Shown piece after piece: positions 47,961-61,575 of a stretch of 64,000 nucleotides of DNA. A program made the position numbers and the translations under genes. Where the stretch lies: the NCBI GenBank assembly GCA_030620095.1, contig JAUTXW010005187.1, positions 124,001-188,000 on the forward strand, read 5' to 3'. Source of the stretch: Kuschelorhynchus macadamiae. Its lineage: Eukaryota > Arthropoda > Insecta > Coleoptera > Curculionidae. The notes beneath the pieces were generated by a model. The model did no database searches, was not told the origin of the DNA, and saw only the letters and a program-made list of their open reading frames with translations. The first letter of the stretch is position 1. Each line of letters opens with the position of its first letter.

Positions 47961-49850
47961 TTTTCTTCCCTCTTAAAAGGGAAGCATTGTATTCTAAAAA
48001 AATCAATTTCTGACATTTTTTCAGATCTTCATGCTTCAGAGTTCCTAGATGCCGAAAAACATGTTTTCTAAATTAGGTCGGACTGTCAATGTCAACAATT
48101 TACAAAATACAACCGATTAACACAAAATGATATTATATAGACACTATAAATATGTGGGAACTGTAGACCTTAACTTAAGTTCTTTATATTTTTTTATGTC
48201 GTTTAAAGCATTGGTGTCTTTTGAATTGCTACCATTTCAAGGAACTCTCGTTTTTTTTGGTACATACCGTAATATTGTAGTCTTGTCAAAATTGAAACTA
48301 CGTTTTTGCGATTTCTCGTGATGTCAATGCAGTAGTACTTCCCTTATCGTACCTACGCCCGTTTAATCTATTCTCCAGATTGCCCTGTTTGTCCAATATT
48401 GGACATAATTGATTACAAAACAATGAATCAAATTTGATTAATTTTTTGAAATCAATTATGTTGCAAAAGATCGGACGATATTACCAGAGCAAATTGTTGA
48501 ATCTGTATCTCTATCTGTAAGTACCAGTTTTAAACTGCAATGATTTGAAGCTTGTAAAGTTGTTACAAAAATAAATAATTTGAATTGTCATCATTCCCTA
48601 AAAATACCTTTATTTCTTTGTAAATTTCCGTTTACATAAATCGGGCCGAAATGAAAAAAACTAGATTTAAGAGATTTTTTTTTAAATTAAGCTAAACACC
48701 AATGTGAAAAAATCTTTATTGAAGACAATTAGCTATACAAAGTTGTTTAGATGCTCGCGTGTTTTCCTTCAACATTTAAAAACTGCTAAACGAGACTTCC
48801 TACAAACTAAAACAATATTTTTCAGTGAATATCCAAAAACGTCAGCTTTCTGATATGTAGTAGGACGTGTAGGATAAAACTAATAAAGCACTCGTATCAC
48901 AAGATGTTTTAATTTAAAAACGCATTCCTATGTCGTAGATTCCTTAATGACGCGTGCGCCAATCTTGTCTTACGAAACTAATACTTAAATACAGTATTTT
49001 GCTCCCACACAGATTTTAATTAAACACTTTACTTAACTAACATTTTATAAAGATATATGGCCTCGTTAGTCCCTTTTTGTCTTTTAAATATTCGGCCCAC
49101 TTTTTGACAAAATGATGTGGGTTAATTCTTTTTTTTACGCAAAACTGACACCGAATACGCTTACTCGTAAAAGGGTCTTAGGAAAAGGATATAAAAGCTT
49201 TTCAGCCTTAATTAATCATAGAGTGTCCTAAAAGAACATTTACCCCTATTAGCACATATTATATGAAGGATGAAAGGAAATTAAATGACACGGATTTTTG
49301 TCGGCATAAAATGTTTCAATTTAACAGCTAATGGTTTAGAAGTAAGGAAATAAAGAACCAAAATGTTTTAGGTTTTTATGAAGCTGCGATATAATGTGAT
49401 GCAGTAATTAACAAATTAATTGATACTGTTTGCTGTAATAAACTAATCAAATAATCTGGATGATGAAATAGATTAAAGGATATTCCCACAGACGACTTAA
49501 TCAATTAAAGCAAAATGTTTTTATAGTAGTGAATCTAAAGTTCATATTAATCATTTAGGTAACCATTATTATTCATTGTGCATGTCATTATGCTATGAAA
49601 CAACCTTTTGAGCAACTTGATATCTCTTCTGATTTTTCTAGTTCTATTAATGTAAATAAATTTTCTTGTTATGGTTATTCAGATATTAAATGAATCTAAA
49701 CAGTACAATTACTAATGCTACCTAGACTAACAAAATTAATTATTCAAACAATAAATTGATGGTTCTATAAACTATTACCACATATAACAATAGTCCTCTT
49801 TTGAGTGAGAGGTAACTTATAGAGTTTAACGTATATAAGTGTTGCATTCT
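47961..49850. other. Gene-free region
   Basis: About 1.9 kb of AT-rich sequence without a convincing frame, RNA gene or element end. Confidence 0.4.
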
Positions 49851-50226
49851 CCTTTCCTCGCTATCACCAGCAGTCGCGAATTTATTTATGATATACTTCG
49901 AGGAAGAAGCTCTTGAGAAAGCAAGTGAAGCCCAAATTATAAATTCGTTATGTGGATGACAAATTTAATATATGGCAACATGGTTATACAGAGCTCAAAA
50001 AATGTCTGACTCACGTAAATTCAATGCATCCTAGGATTCAGTTTATTCTAGAACCAGAGGAAAACAACAAACTTCCATTTTTAGATGTTCTGGTCACAAA
50101 ATTGCATCACGAACATATTTAAATACAAAATCACATCAAGCTGTGGCAAATACTCTAATATCCAGATCCGTGCGATTAACTGACACACAGATGAAACAAA
50201 ACGAACTTAAGGTAATATCTAGTGCT
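49851..50226 (+). pseudogene. Penelope-like pseudogene (copy 3), 5' part
   Basis: LSSLSPAVANLFMIYFEEEA (RT motif B and following helix), INSLCG-like remains of motif C, VNSMHPRIQFILEPEENNK and LPFLDVLVTK, then SHQAVANTLISR-like sequence and MKQNELKVISSAL. Parallel to copy 2 at 45.6-46.0 kb. The relic stops at a TTAA where a piggyBac element is inserted and resumes on the other side. Confidence 0.7.
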
Positions 50227-50230
50227 TTAA
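50227..50230. repeat. TTAA target duplication, left
   Basis: Matches 52589-52592; TTAA is the piggyBac target. Confidence 0.9.
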
Positions 50231-52588
50231 CCTTTCAGAGTTAACGTGCGGACTGTGAGTCCGCGCGATTCGAAATTTGCCGATTCTATCCGAACGTTTC
50301 CGTTCTGACGGCCATGCCGCTCAGTAGCTATGACATCGGGAGTCCTTGATGTAGTATGAAAAGTTCAATCGTGTAGAGTGGTTTGTTTTTGAGTGCAAAA
50401 GGTGATCAATTCTTCAAGTTGGACTGTTTTATAACTATAATATAGAGATATTTTTGAACAATTACCGATATGGGTGATTATGAACGAGAACAAGAATACC
50501 TTAAACAACTATACGAAGAGGTTGAAACTGACGTCGAGCCAGATGACGACGATGTTAGTCTGGAAGACGACAATGTCGAGACCCAGGATTACGATACTGA
50601 TTACGAACAAGATATTGAACCGGATGAAAATATAAACATTCTAAACATTGAGCAAGGTGAGACATTACAACGTGTTGCATATTATCTGGCAAAAGACGGC
50701 CGAACAAAGTGGAAGAAACATACCTCAAATCGGTAGGTAAGAACACGCGCTGAAAACATTATCAAGTGTCTCCCTGCAGTGAAAGGAGATGCCCGGAGAG
50801 TGAAAACTGCCGCGGAAATATGGAACCTGTTTTTTACCAATAATAAGTTAGAAATCATTGTGGAGAATACAAATATTTATATTCGTATGGGCAATTTCGA
50901 TCCAAAGAACAGAACAGCTAAACCAACTGACATTCTTGAACTGAAGGCACTTCTGGGATTACTCTATATATCGGCGATGTCAAAAAATAATCACGTCAAT
51001 GCCAGTGATTTATTTAGAACCAACGGGACCTCAATATATTTCGATTGACTATGTCTCTTGTCAGACTCAAATTTCTACTAAGACATATTCGGTTTGACAA
51101 TAAAAACACACGATTGCAGCGACATAAAGATGACAAGTTGGCACCGATCCGGGAAATTTTTGATTCTTTCAATTCAAATTTATGTAAATATTTTTTTATG
51201 TCAGAACTTACAACGGTGGACGAAATGTTAGTAGCATTTCGTGGAAAATGCGGATTTCGGGTATACATGCCTAACAAGCCCAATAAATATGGACTTAAAA
51301 TATATGCGCTAGTAGACGCAAAAATGTTTTACACCGCAAATTTAGAAGTTTATGTTGGCCAACAACCTCCTAGACCTTATAAAGTTCAAACCGATAATGT
51401 ATCTCTTCTATCTCGGTTTTGTCGTCCAATTTCACAAACAAGCAGGAACGTCATAATGGACAATTTTTTTACAAGTATGGCAGTGGCCAACACACTCTTG
51501 GCAGAATTTAAACTAACGATATTTGGAACAATTAGGAAGAATAAAAAAGAACTGTCTCATGAATTTACTAATCCTATCTCCCGACCTGAGAAAACTAGTA
51601 TGTTTGGGTTCAAAGAAAAAGCAACAATTGTCTCCTACATACCCAGAAAGAACAAAAATGTTATTATGCTCTCAACAATGCACTATAATGATGATACAAT
51701 CGACGAAAGAACTGGAAAACCCCAATTGATTATCGATTACAGTAAATCAAAAGGTGGTGTCGATACGGTAGACAAGATGTGTGCGGCTTATAATTATGCA
51801 AGGTCGACGCGTCGATGGCCAATGGTCATATTTTATTCTGCATTGAATATAGCTGGTATAAATTCATTTATCATTTTCAAAAGTAACTCACTTTACTTAG
51901 ATAAAACACCCAGAAGAATATTTTTGGAATGCCTTGGCATGCAGCTGATAGATGGCCATATACGACGCCGTGCGTTAAATAATCGTATTCCACGTACCAT
52001 AAGGTTCCGCCTCAACGAAATATTAGGCATAAAGGAACAAAACTTACTACTAGTTGCTCCAGAACCTAGTAAAGGATGATGCTCTTATTATGACAGAAAG
52101 AAAAATAGGCCTACAAGATTCACCTGTACACACTGTCGCAGATATATTTGTTTGGAACATGCAATGTACATCTGCAATGATTGTTTGGCTGATTCAAGTG
52201 ACGAAGATTAGTACTTAGAGTTACATCTAACTAACGTCAAATTTGAGTTTTTTTGTATTTCCCTAGTTTTTCTATTATGTTTTTTTTTTGTGAAAAAAGT
52301 TATTTTTACCTGCTTCCAAATTTAACTTTTTGATAAATCTATAAAAAGCAGTACTATGTTTTTTATTACTCCAATTTTATATGGTCCCTTGAAATTATAT
52401 ATAACTTTAGAAATTTACAACAGAAAAAATTGAAAATAGTCAAAATATGTTCAGATGGGATAACTCATAAATTTTATATCAAGTGCATTTTTGAAGTGGT
52501 AATATTTAATTAAGATTTATAGAAAAATGCAGAGTGTGAGTCTGACGTTAACCTTCATGTCACATGAAACCACCTTACCTTTGAAAGG
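50231..52588 (+). mobile_element. piggyBac: piggyBac element, 2358 bp, end to end
   Basis: Left end CCTTTCAGAGTTAACG and right end, reversed, CCTTTCAAAGGTAAGG; both abut TTAA. A related internal stretch (GTTAACGT... left; ACGTTAACCTTCATGTCAC right) gives a sub-terminal inverted repeat. It is inserted precisely in PLE copy 3: joining the flanks at one TTAA restores the alignment with PLE copy 2 (GTGCTTTAA / AGAAAAATGG). It carries one transposase pseudogene on the plus strand. Confidence 0.93.
50470..52211 (+). pseudogene. piggyBac transposase, broken by two stops and one frameshift
   Basis: Acidic N-terminus MGDYEREQEYLKQLYEEVET followed by many Asp/Glu. In-frame TAG at 50734-50736, then AEIWNLFFTNNKLEIIVENT, frameshift near 51045 (FDW-TMSLVRLKF), then the catalytic core: TTVDEMLVAFRGKCGFRVYM (first Asp), NVIMDNFFTSMAVA (second), SKGGVDTVDKMCAAYNYARS (third). 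TGA at 52077-52079 precedes the C-terminal Cys-rich domain RFTCTHCRRYICLEHAMY and ICNDC, which stays in frame to TAG 52209-52211. All three catalytic Asp and the Cys-rich domain are preserved, so decay is recent. Total length about 580 codons, usual for the family. Confidence 0.9.
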
Positions 52589-52592
52589 TTAA
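52589..52592. repeat. TTAA target duplication, right
   Basis: Second copy of the piggyBac target. Confidence 0.9.
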
Positions 52593-53050
52593 AGAAAAAT
52601 GGCTACACAAATAACATCAAAGAGAAAGCTATTATTGCACAGGGTTTCCGAACAACGAATAACAAAAATTATAAACCGGGAAGGCAGCAAGCAGTCTTAC
52701 CATATGTAAAAGGCACATCCGACAGAATCGGAAGAATTCTTAGGAAACACAACGTACAAACAATACACAAGCATACATAATACACAAGCCACAAATAATT
52801 TAGTGGCGGGATTGTACGTAGGGCAAATTAACAGGCGAATATCAGCAAGAGCAGAAGAGCATAAAATCAGAATCAGAAACAAGCAAACAATCTCAGCTCC
52901 ATTCCTACATCATCAGGAAACCGACCAAACAAATAAATTTTGTTGGGTGTAGGGATATTGAGCGTTACAAGAAATTGAAAAACAAAGTGATTCACATAAA
53001 CGGGACGAATCATTAGAAGTACCAACAGTAACCGGAAACCATAAAAAACT
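52593..53050 (+). pseudogene. Penelope-like pseudogene (copy 3), 3' part
   Basis: Continues copy 3 after piggyBac: YKPGRQQAVLPYVKGTSDRI, GRILRKHNVQT, then LYVGQINRRISARAEEHKIR and a decayed GIY-YIG end (HHQETDQTNKF). Stops and deletions as in copy 2. Confidence 0.7.
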
Positions 53051-53436
53051 ACGGGGAATATCAGTATAACGACGCGTTTCTCTTTTTTTTCTTGCGTTAC
53101 GTAATAATCGTAAATATTTTCACCTGATTCACCAGGCCTTTGAATCCGCACATGAATCTCTTATTACATTACCCTATTGCATTATTACAAGACATACCTT
53201 ATAACCCCTTACACCTAGTGCCAGATTGAAAACCGTAACTCAATATCTCAATTCTCATTGAAAGTTGAATTGTGTCCTAAAATTTGCATATGTAGGTTCT
53301 TTTGTCCGGTGGTTTCTTTAGAAAACAGGTAGTGACAACACTCGAGAGTTATATCTAATGATGCCAAGAGACGAGACAAAATTTCTACTCTCGTCTCGAC
53401 ACTCGAGACGAGAATGAAGGGGTCGAGGACAATTCT

Positions 53437-53438
<2 letters not shown>
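53051..53438. other. Gene-free stretch
   Basis: Contains a small cluster of CTCGAGA/TCTCGT repeats near 53340-53415; no gene recognised. Confidence 0.4.
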
Positions 53439-53487
<49 letters not shown>

Positions 53488-53494
53488 TATATAG
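53439..53494. repeat. (TA)n microsatellite
   Basis: About 27 units. Confidence 0.9.
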
Positions 53495-53600
53495 TAAAAG
53501 GGGGGTTTCTTGAACATGTAAACTATAATCTTATAAAAAATCTTTCTTGCGAAGAGTGTTCACAATATAACACATCATTGACCGATGATTTTATTTTTTT

Positions 53601-53636
53601 AAAAACGTTCCGACCATTTTATGGCCTTCATCACAC
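53601..53636 (-). ncRNA. Hammerhead-like hairpin of a PLE end
   Basis: The minus strand reads GTGTGATGA, AGGCCAT, AAA, ATGGTC, GGAACG. This matches CTGATGA - helix II (GGCCAT/ATGGTC with one wobble) - GAAACG except for C-to-T/T-to-G and A-to-G changes in the core. No PLE coding sequence is attached. Confidence 0.4.
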
Positions 53637-53725
53637 ATACTACTACACAGTTAAAACAGTGGCTTCTTTTTAAGAATTTTTAAACATATATGTTACAATG
53701 TTTGTGATTTGTATTAATTAGATAT

Positions 53726-55661
<1,936 letters not shown>

Positions 55662-55740
<79 letters not shown>
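55662..55740. repeat. (TA)n microsatellite, right flank
   Basis: About 39 TA units. Confidence 0.95.
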
Positions 55741-55744
<4 letters not shown>

Positions 55745-56084
55745 TTCTGTGTGGTTCTTGGAACTTAAAAGTTGTAGGAAACAAAAGAATTAACGGTAAG
55801 GAAATTTACTCGTTCACCATTTTGTCGAGAAACGACCAAAACATGACGCTATGTTTGTTTAAGGGCCAAGGAGCCATCTGCTGCCGTGGTATCTGCCCCG
55901 GCAAGTCTTATCAGGCAGTTTCCTTGGGGGTATCAGTATTAAGACCGAAATACCTGAACCCTGAATATATACATACATACATACTATTAAATTATGCATT
56001 TAATATGAGAAAACTGTCATTTATTTGTGTGTTTAACATAAGATACAGAAGAATTAGTATGTATTACATAGTAAAATAATATAT
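55741..56084. other. Gene-free stretch
   Basis: A CATA run (near 55972) and no recognisable coding sequence. Confidence 0.4.
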
Positions 56085-56443
56085 TTCTACTAGCAAGTGA
56101 AAAAAAATAATGAAAATAAAGATATTTTAACCAAAATATATGAAGTGTTTTCCCTTATTTTGACAATACCATCGACAAGTGCTTCAGTGGAAAGAAGTTT
56201 TTCTTGCCTCAAACGTGTAAAAACTTATTTAAGAAATACAATATCTCAAAAAAGACTTACTTCTCTTGGCAATATTTCAAATCAAAAGGAATGTTTGGAG
56301 GAGATTAGGGCAACTCATCCATTTTATATATTAAAATATTCTACCTAATCCACATATAAAAAAAATTCTGGAAAAAAAATGCTTGCGATATTTTCTTGCT
56401 TCATTTGCACTTCACTTGCTTTTTCACCGGCGAGCCGCCACTG
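56085..56443 (+). pseudogene. 3' end of a hAT transposon with the dimerisation domain
   Basis: A 5'-truncated frame reads YEVFSLILTIPSTSASVERS and FSCLKRVKTYLRNTISQKRL, the C-terminal hAT dimerisation motif (SxxSxERxFS). It ends with ILKYST and TAA at 56346-56348. About 80 bp downstream the terminal inverted repeat CCGGCGAGCCGCCACTG (reverse CAGTGGCGGCTCGCCGG) ends at 56443. The 5' part with the DDE core and BED finger is missing. Confidence 0.7.
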
Positions 56444-57676
56444 TTTACTGTTTTTTACTGACAAAAAACTTAGTTGGAAGTATATTCTTTTTATATAGAT
56501 CGCATTTTTACTATTACATGCTTAGTAAGAACGGGTTTGGTCTAAAAAACTTAGTAAAATACCGAACTTATCATTTTATTCGGTATTTTACTGTTCCCAA
56601 CAGTCATAACTAGATATAACTAGTAAGAATTCGATATTACTAACACTCTTAGAAAATATGACGGATTTCGGCTTTTTACAGTAACAAATATACCGAAAAA
56701 ATATCCCATCCCTAACCCTTATTGTTCTACTTAAAATGTTAAGGTTAAAATATAGATTGCAGTCTTGCTCAGACACCTTGTTACGTCCAGATTAACTCCT
56801 TACTTTATTTTGTTGACGGACAATACAAACGACCACCCGAAATTCCTTATTCGAAAAAAAACCTCTTCATGAATATATCTCGGCTCATTTTGTTACTACA
56901 AGCAAGAAGAAATGTAATTCATGACCATGATATAATTTATGGCCGTTCCGAGCCCGCACATAATTTATCTGGGAGAGAGATTAGCTAAATAAAGCGTCAG
57001 ACAGCGGCTGAACCCTTCACTCAGCCCTTTACATCTCCAAACACGTGTTGCAACTTGTTTCGTCAAGATTAAAGCGAAACCACAAGACGGCTACTTGGCT
57101 AGTTTAACGATAAACGTTATTACAATCATCTTATGGTAATCTTGGGATCTAAGTTTGTTTAAGAAAGCTCTAGTGGTTTCTTACTATATCTCTCTCAAAT
57201 CAAGTTGTTTATAATAAAAAATAATGCACACTTGTTTTGAATATTCTAGACTTAACTCAAGAATAAATTGTTTTCTTGCAAATTTAAATGTTTGTTGACT
57301 CTGTTTTTGTATCGTACTACTTTGTACACTTACTATGTGTTTATATCCTAACGGACATATAAAAATTTGCTTTATTAACTAATTTTAATCCATTTGGAAA
57401 AGTTATCGAAATCATTACACTGGCCGACAAGATTTTTCTAACAGAGGCCAGCCAATTATTTTCACAATGGAAATACCCTCCCAATAATAAAAAAAATATT
57501 CGGAGAGCCCTAGTACGTACCATTTTTTAATGGCCTAATTAGAACGTTTTATATTGACAGGTAAACTGGGTTGTTTACAACATTAGACATAAAATAAACG
57601 TTAAACATCACTCTTCTGTTGAGTTTCGAATTGATTGGTTTTCTGGGTTGCGATAAGCAAGTGTATGTGAAGACGA
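56444..57676. other. Gene-free region
   Basis: No gene found. The last 100-200 bp are presumably the upstream region of the repeat-family copy that follows. Confidence 0.4.
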
Positions 57677-59049
57677 GAATGTCGAGTCAAACGCGCCGAA
57701 GTTGCAAAATTTCTCCTGACAAATTTTGTTATATTTTTGGAGAATTTCTGGTGAAATCACAAGCCAGGCCATTTTCTGAAAATGTAAAAAAAGCCTACTT
57801 TAAATATTTTGGTGTGTTAATTGGGGATCAAGATAAGCGGTGGGCTCCCCATGAGTGCTCTGTTAGTTGTAGTGTATCATTGGTGCAGTGGATGAAGGGA
57901 AAGAGAAAAAGCATGCCTTTTGCAGTTCCAATGGTATGACGAGAACCCACCAATCATTCTGACGATTTATTATTATAGTATTTTTGCCTGACAAAGACTG
58001 AAGGTTATTCCAAAAAGGGAAAGCACAATATAGAATATCCAAATTTGCAATCTGCCATACGACCTGTTCCTCATAATGCAAATTTGCCAGTGCCGATTGC
58101 GCCTTTAAATTGGCAAGCTATTGATTTGGGAGATAATGGAGATAACGCATCATCAGATAGCTCAGAAGAACAGTGCAACGATCCCACTTTTACCACAGGT
58201 CCCAGTTCCGGCGAGCCACATTTGATTGTTCAAAGTTAATTAAATTATTTAGTACGTGACTTGGGATTATCCAAGCAACAGTCAGAACTTCTGACTGTTG
58301 CTATATTTTCTGAATTCTACAGTATGAAAAATTCGTTGTGCGCGTGTACTGATATAGACAGTTTAATGTAGGAACTTGATAATGAACATTCTCCCCGTGA
58401 GTGGCGCTTATTCATAGACTCATCTAAATATAGCTTAAAAGCTGTGTTATTGCATAATGGAAATTTAACACCCTCTATACCAGTTGCCCATTCAGTTGCA
58501 ATGAAAGAAAATTATGAAAATATGTGCACGATTTTGGATAAAATAAACTACAATAGATATAAATGGCCGATATGTGGGGACTTAAAAGTCATTTTAGTGG
58601 GACTTTAGGGGGAATTTACAAAATATTGCTATTTTCTTTGTTTATGGGACAGTCGTGCAATAAATCAGCATTATGTAACAAAAAATTGGCAATAAAGAAG
58701 CGAATTTCAATCGGGATCTGAAAATGTTAAATTTATAACTCTTGTTGATCCCAAAAATGTCCTTTTGTCTTCTCTTCACATTAAACTTGGGATGATGAAA
58801 AACTTTGTGAAGGCTTTGAATAAAGATGGTGATGGATTTAAAGACCTAAGACAATTCTTCCTCCAGTTAAGTGATGCCAAATTAAAAGAAGGCATTTTTA
58901 TTTGGGCTGAAAATTGAATCTGAAAATTGCTGGAGGATGTCAATTTTAAGGAAAAGCTTACCAGGCAGGAACTCAGAGCATGGAATTCATTTGTTAATGT
59001 AGTAAGAGGATTTTTAGGCAACAATATGTATGAAAATTATGAACAATTA
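57677..59049 (+). pseudogene. Copy 2 of the unnamed Cys-rich/DSSK family, 5' part
   Basis: MSSQTRRSCKISPDKFCYIF, YFKYFGVLIGDQDKRWAPH, CSVSLVQWMKGKRKSMPFAV mirror copy 1. A stop follows PMV, then YPNLQSAIRPVPHNANLPVP, an acidic linker, LVRDLGLSKQQSELL, SPREWRLFIDSSKYSLKAVL, KWPICGDLKVILVGL, FTKYCYFLCLWDSRA, SSLHIKLGMMKNFVKALNKD, and AWNSFVNVVRGFLGNNMYEN with YEQL at the break. Copy 2 keeps the segment before DSSK that copy 1 lacks. Stops and shifts make it inactive. At 59049 a PLE interrupts it; the gene resumes at 61576. Some Cys of the N-terminal motif are lost (CYIFGEF for CYVCGEY). Confidence 0.7.
59038..59049. repeat. 12-bp target duplication TATGAACAATTA, left
   Basis: Identical to 61576-61587 on the far side of the PLE insertion. 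Confidence 0.85.
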
Positions 59050-59108
59050 CACTAGTATACAAAATAAACACGTTTAGTTTATTAATTTCCACTTATTTAT
59101 TTCTGCTT

Positions 59109-59144
59109 GACAGCTGTTTCGACACACTGTGTCTTTGTCGAAAG
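59109..59144 (-). ncRNA. PLE terminal hairpin, left (minus) copy
   Basis: The minus strand reads CTTTCGACAAA, GACAC AGT GTGTC, GAAACAGCTG. Helix II and GAAA fit the hammerhead layout; the CTGANGA core is replaced by TCGACAAA, so catalytic activity is unlikely. Confidence 0.4.
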
Positions 59145-59243
59145 CTAACTTAAAACTGACACTAAAATCTGTACCAAATATAAAAAAAAATTATATAAAA
59201 ATCTTAATGGTGTCAATAAAACAATATCGGTGTTTACCCACCT

Positions 59244-60932
59244 TTAGGTATAAAGATTTAACAAAGGGGAACCATTTAAGTCCAACTGGTTCAATAAAAT
59301 ATTTCGGGTTTTCCTCTTGTTAATTTCTAAACTTTCCAAATGGTTCAATTTGTAGCTTTTATTAGCCCTATGCAAAATTTTATATTCGTTTTTAAATGTA
59401 TGCTTTGCTTCTATTAAATGTTTAGCGTAATTGGAGTCTGTTTTTTCTTTATTATATGAGAATTTGTGTTCTTTTATACGTTTATTGAAAGATCTACCCG
59501 TTTGGCCAATGTAAACTTTATCACAGGAACCACATTCTAATTCGTATACCCCTGATTTTTTAGATTTATCAGACTTGGATTTATTATTTTTAATATATTT
59601 CCCTAATGTATTATTTGTACAGAAGGCAACTTTATAATCTGCTCTCATGAGATGTTTACTGATTTTAGAGCTAATTTTGCCTGTATATGTTATTGTATTA
59701 AATTTGGCTATATCTTTTAAATTATTATTTGGATAGATTAAATTGATTGCTTTTTTATATTGTTTTTTATTTACTATTTTGTCGACTATATTAGGACTAT
59801 AGCCATTGTTAACAGCAATCTGCTTTATAATATTCAATTCTTTATTATAATTATCTGATGACATAGGTATACTAATTAAACGATGTACAAAACTGTTGAA
59901 AGCTGCCATTTTATGTGCAAAAGGATGATTTGATGTTTTATGTATTGTTATATCTGTGTAAGATGGTTTATGATAAATTTGAAAATCGTGTTTATTATTA
60001 TTGTTCATAATTGTTAAATCCAAAAAATTTATTGTCTTATCTTGTTCTAGTTCTAACGTAAATTTAATATTTTTATGTAAATTATTAATAAAATCTAAAA
60101 ATAACCTTAGTTGTCTCGCTGTTCCCGTGAAACACGCTAGTATGTCGTCTACATATCTATACCAATAAATGAACTTATTTCTTAATGGGTGATTATACAT
60201 TAATTGTTCAATATTATCTAGAAATATTTCTGCTAGTATAGGACTCAAAGGATTACCCATTATTAAACCTTCTTTACTTACATACACGGAGCCATTGAAT
60301 TCAAAGTAATTTTGATCTACACACACTGTTAACAAATCCAATATATCATTCTTAATAATATGATTAACTTTATTTTTGAGTAATAAATTATCGACTAAGT
60401 TAATAGCTTCAATAGGGGGGACACTAGGAAATAAGTTTTGTACATCTAAGGAGATTAATATGGCATTATTTGGGATTGTAACATCTTTTATATTGTTAAT
60501 TAATTCTAAACTATTTTTAATACTAAATTTTGGTTTAAAATTACAAAATGTACTAATAATGTCTATTAATTTATTAGAAATCGTGTGAGCTGGAGCTGTC
60601 ACATAAGACACTACAGGTCTAATGGGCATATTGCCTTTATGCAGTTTAATAAATGAATATAGCTTAGGTACTTGTGGATTCATTATCGTTAATTTATATT
60701 TAATTTCATCATCAAATAAGCTACTATCTTTAATAACATTTTTTATAATTTTTTGATATATATCTGTCGGATCTTTATCGATCTTTTGAAATTTATCCGG
60801 ATTCAGAAATTCTGAAGTTTTTTGAATATAATCTTCTCTTTTTATTGCAATAATGGTTTTTCCTTTATCCGCCCTAGTGAATACAATATTATCTTCTGTC
60901 ATTTTATTGTTAATATTTTTAACTAAACTCAT
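59244..60932 (-). CDS. Penelope-like reverse transcriptase with GIY-YIG endonuclease, N-terminally truncated
   Basis: Open frame of 562 codons. FIKLHKGNMPIRPVVSY at 94-110; motif A AILISLDVQNLFPSV with Asp163; motif B GLIMGNPLSPILAE at 223-235; motif C YVDD at 260-263 inside RYVDDILACF; thumb-side FTLELEQDKTINFLDLTI. The linker is followed by the GIY-YIG part: GVYELECGSC (461-470; Cys467 and Cys470, typical PLE C-x2-C) and YIGQTGR (474-480), then NKRIKEHKFSY with an Arg and EH. All RT and GIY-YIG core residues that I can check are present. The first 150-250 residues usual for PLEs are lost at the inversion junction. Ends NGSPLLNLYT. Confidence 0.88.
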   Translation of the reverse strand: MSLVKNINNKMTEDNIVFTRADKGKTIIAIKREDYIQKTSEFLNPDKFQKIDKDPTDIYQKIIKNVIKDSSLFDDEIKYKLTIMNPQVPKLYSFIKLHKGNMPIRPVVSYVTAPAHTISNKLIDIISTFCNFKPKFSIKNSLELINNIKDVTIPNNAILISLDVQNLFPSVPPIEAINLVDNLLLKNKVNHIIKNDILDLLTVCVDQNYFEFNGSVYVSKEGLIMGNPLSPILAEIFLDNIEQLMYNHPLRNKFIYWYRYVDDILACFTGTARQLRLFLDFINNLHKNIKFTLELEQDKTINFLDLTIMNNNNKHDFQIYHKPSYTDITIHKTSNHPFAHKMAAFNSFVHRLISIPMSSDNYNKELNIIKQIAVNNGYSPNIVDKIVNKKQYKKAINLIYPNNNLKDIAKFNTITYTGKISSKISKHLMRADYKVAFCTNNTLGKYIKNNKSKSDKSKKSGVYELECGSCDKVYIGQTGRSFNKRIKEHKFSYNKEKTDSNYAKHLIEAKHTFKNEYKILHRANKSYKLNHLESLEINKRKTRNILLNQLDLNGSPLLNLYT

Positions 60933-61338
60933 GAGAGCAGATTATAAAGTTGCCTTCTGTACAAATAATACATTAGGGAAATATATTAAAAATAATAAAT
61001 CCAAGTCTGATAAATCTAAAAAATCAGGGGTATACGAATTAGAATGTGGGTCCTGTGATAAAGTTTACATTGGCCAAACGGGTAGATCTTTCAATAAACG
61101 TATAAAAGAACACAAATTCTCATATAATAAAGAAAAAACAGACTCCAATTACGCTAAACATTTAATAGAAGCAAAGCATACATTTAAAAACGAATATAAA
61201 ATTTTGCATAGGGCTAATAAAAGCTACAAATTGAACCATTTGGAAAGTTTAGAAATTAACAAGAGGAAAACCCGAAATATTTTATTGAATGACCAGTTGG
61301 ACTTAAATGGTTCCCCTTTGTTAAATCTTTATACCTAA
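60928..61338 (+). pseudogene. Inverted 135-codon copy of the PLE C-terminus
   Basis: MRADYKVAFCTNNTLGKYIK (residue 429 of the long copy) to NGSPLLNLYT. It differs from the long copy by one extra Asp codon (LLNDQLD against LLNQLD) and few other changes, so the two arose together or recently. It holds the GIY-YIG domain but no RT. Confidence 0.85.
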
Positions 61339-61437
61339 AGGTGGGTAAACACCGATATTGTTTTATTGACACCATTAAGATTTTTATATATTTTTTTTTA
61401 TATTTGGTACAGATTTTAGTGTCAGTTTTAAGTTAGC

Positions 61438-61472
61438 TTTCGACAAAGACACAGTGTGTCGAAACAGCTGTC
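61438..61472 (+). ncRNA. PLE terminal hairpin, right (plus) copy
   Basis: Same hairpin as at 59109-59144, in opposite orientation. Confidence 0.4.
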
Positions 61473-61575
61473 AAGCAGAAATAAATAAGTGGAAATTAAT
61501 AAACTAAACGTGTTTATTTTGTATACTAGTGTATAATGAATTTCGATCAAGTAACGGCTACATCGATAAGAAATC

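Larger units (their letters stand above)
59050..61575 (-). mobile_element. Penelope-like element with head-to-head inverted partial copy
   Basis: The minus-strand copy occupies 59050 to about 60930 and is joined head to head to a shorter plus-strand copy (about 60928-61575). The two share about 600 bp of almost identical 3' sequence, including the last about 135 codons and the terminal hairpin. The junction falls on the 8-bp palindrome CTCATGAG (60928-60935), which also occurs at the matching place in the long copy (near 59646). A 12-bp target duplication flanks the whole. Only the right end carries the extra tail AATTTCGATCAAGTAACGG..., about 40 nt. Both copies lack the protein's N-terminus. 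Confidence 0.88.

Noticed and set aside
51045..52079. Independent gene starting at the second piggyBac frame
   Set aside because: It is the shifted continuation of the transposase; a TTG start there is not supported.
55822..56079. Frame with CCRGICPGKSYQAV-like sequence
   Set aside because: Short, no recognisable domain; sequence looks like flank between elements.
60376..60588. Plus-strand frame opposite the Penelope RT
   Set aside because: Antisense of the RT motif A-B region.
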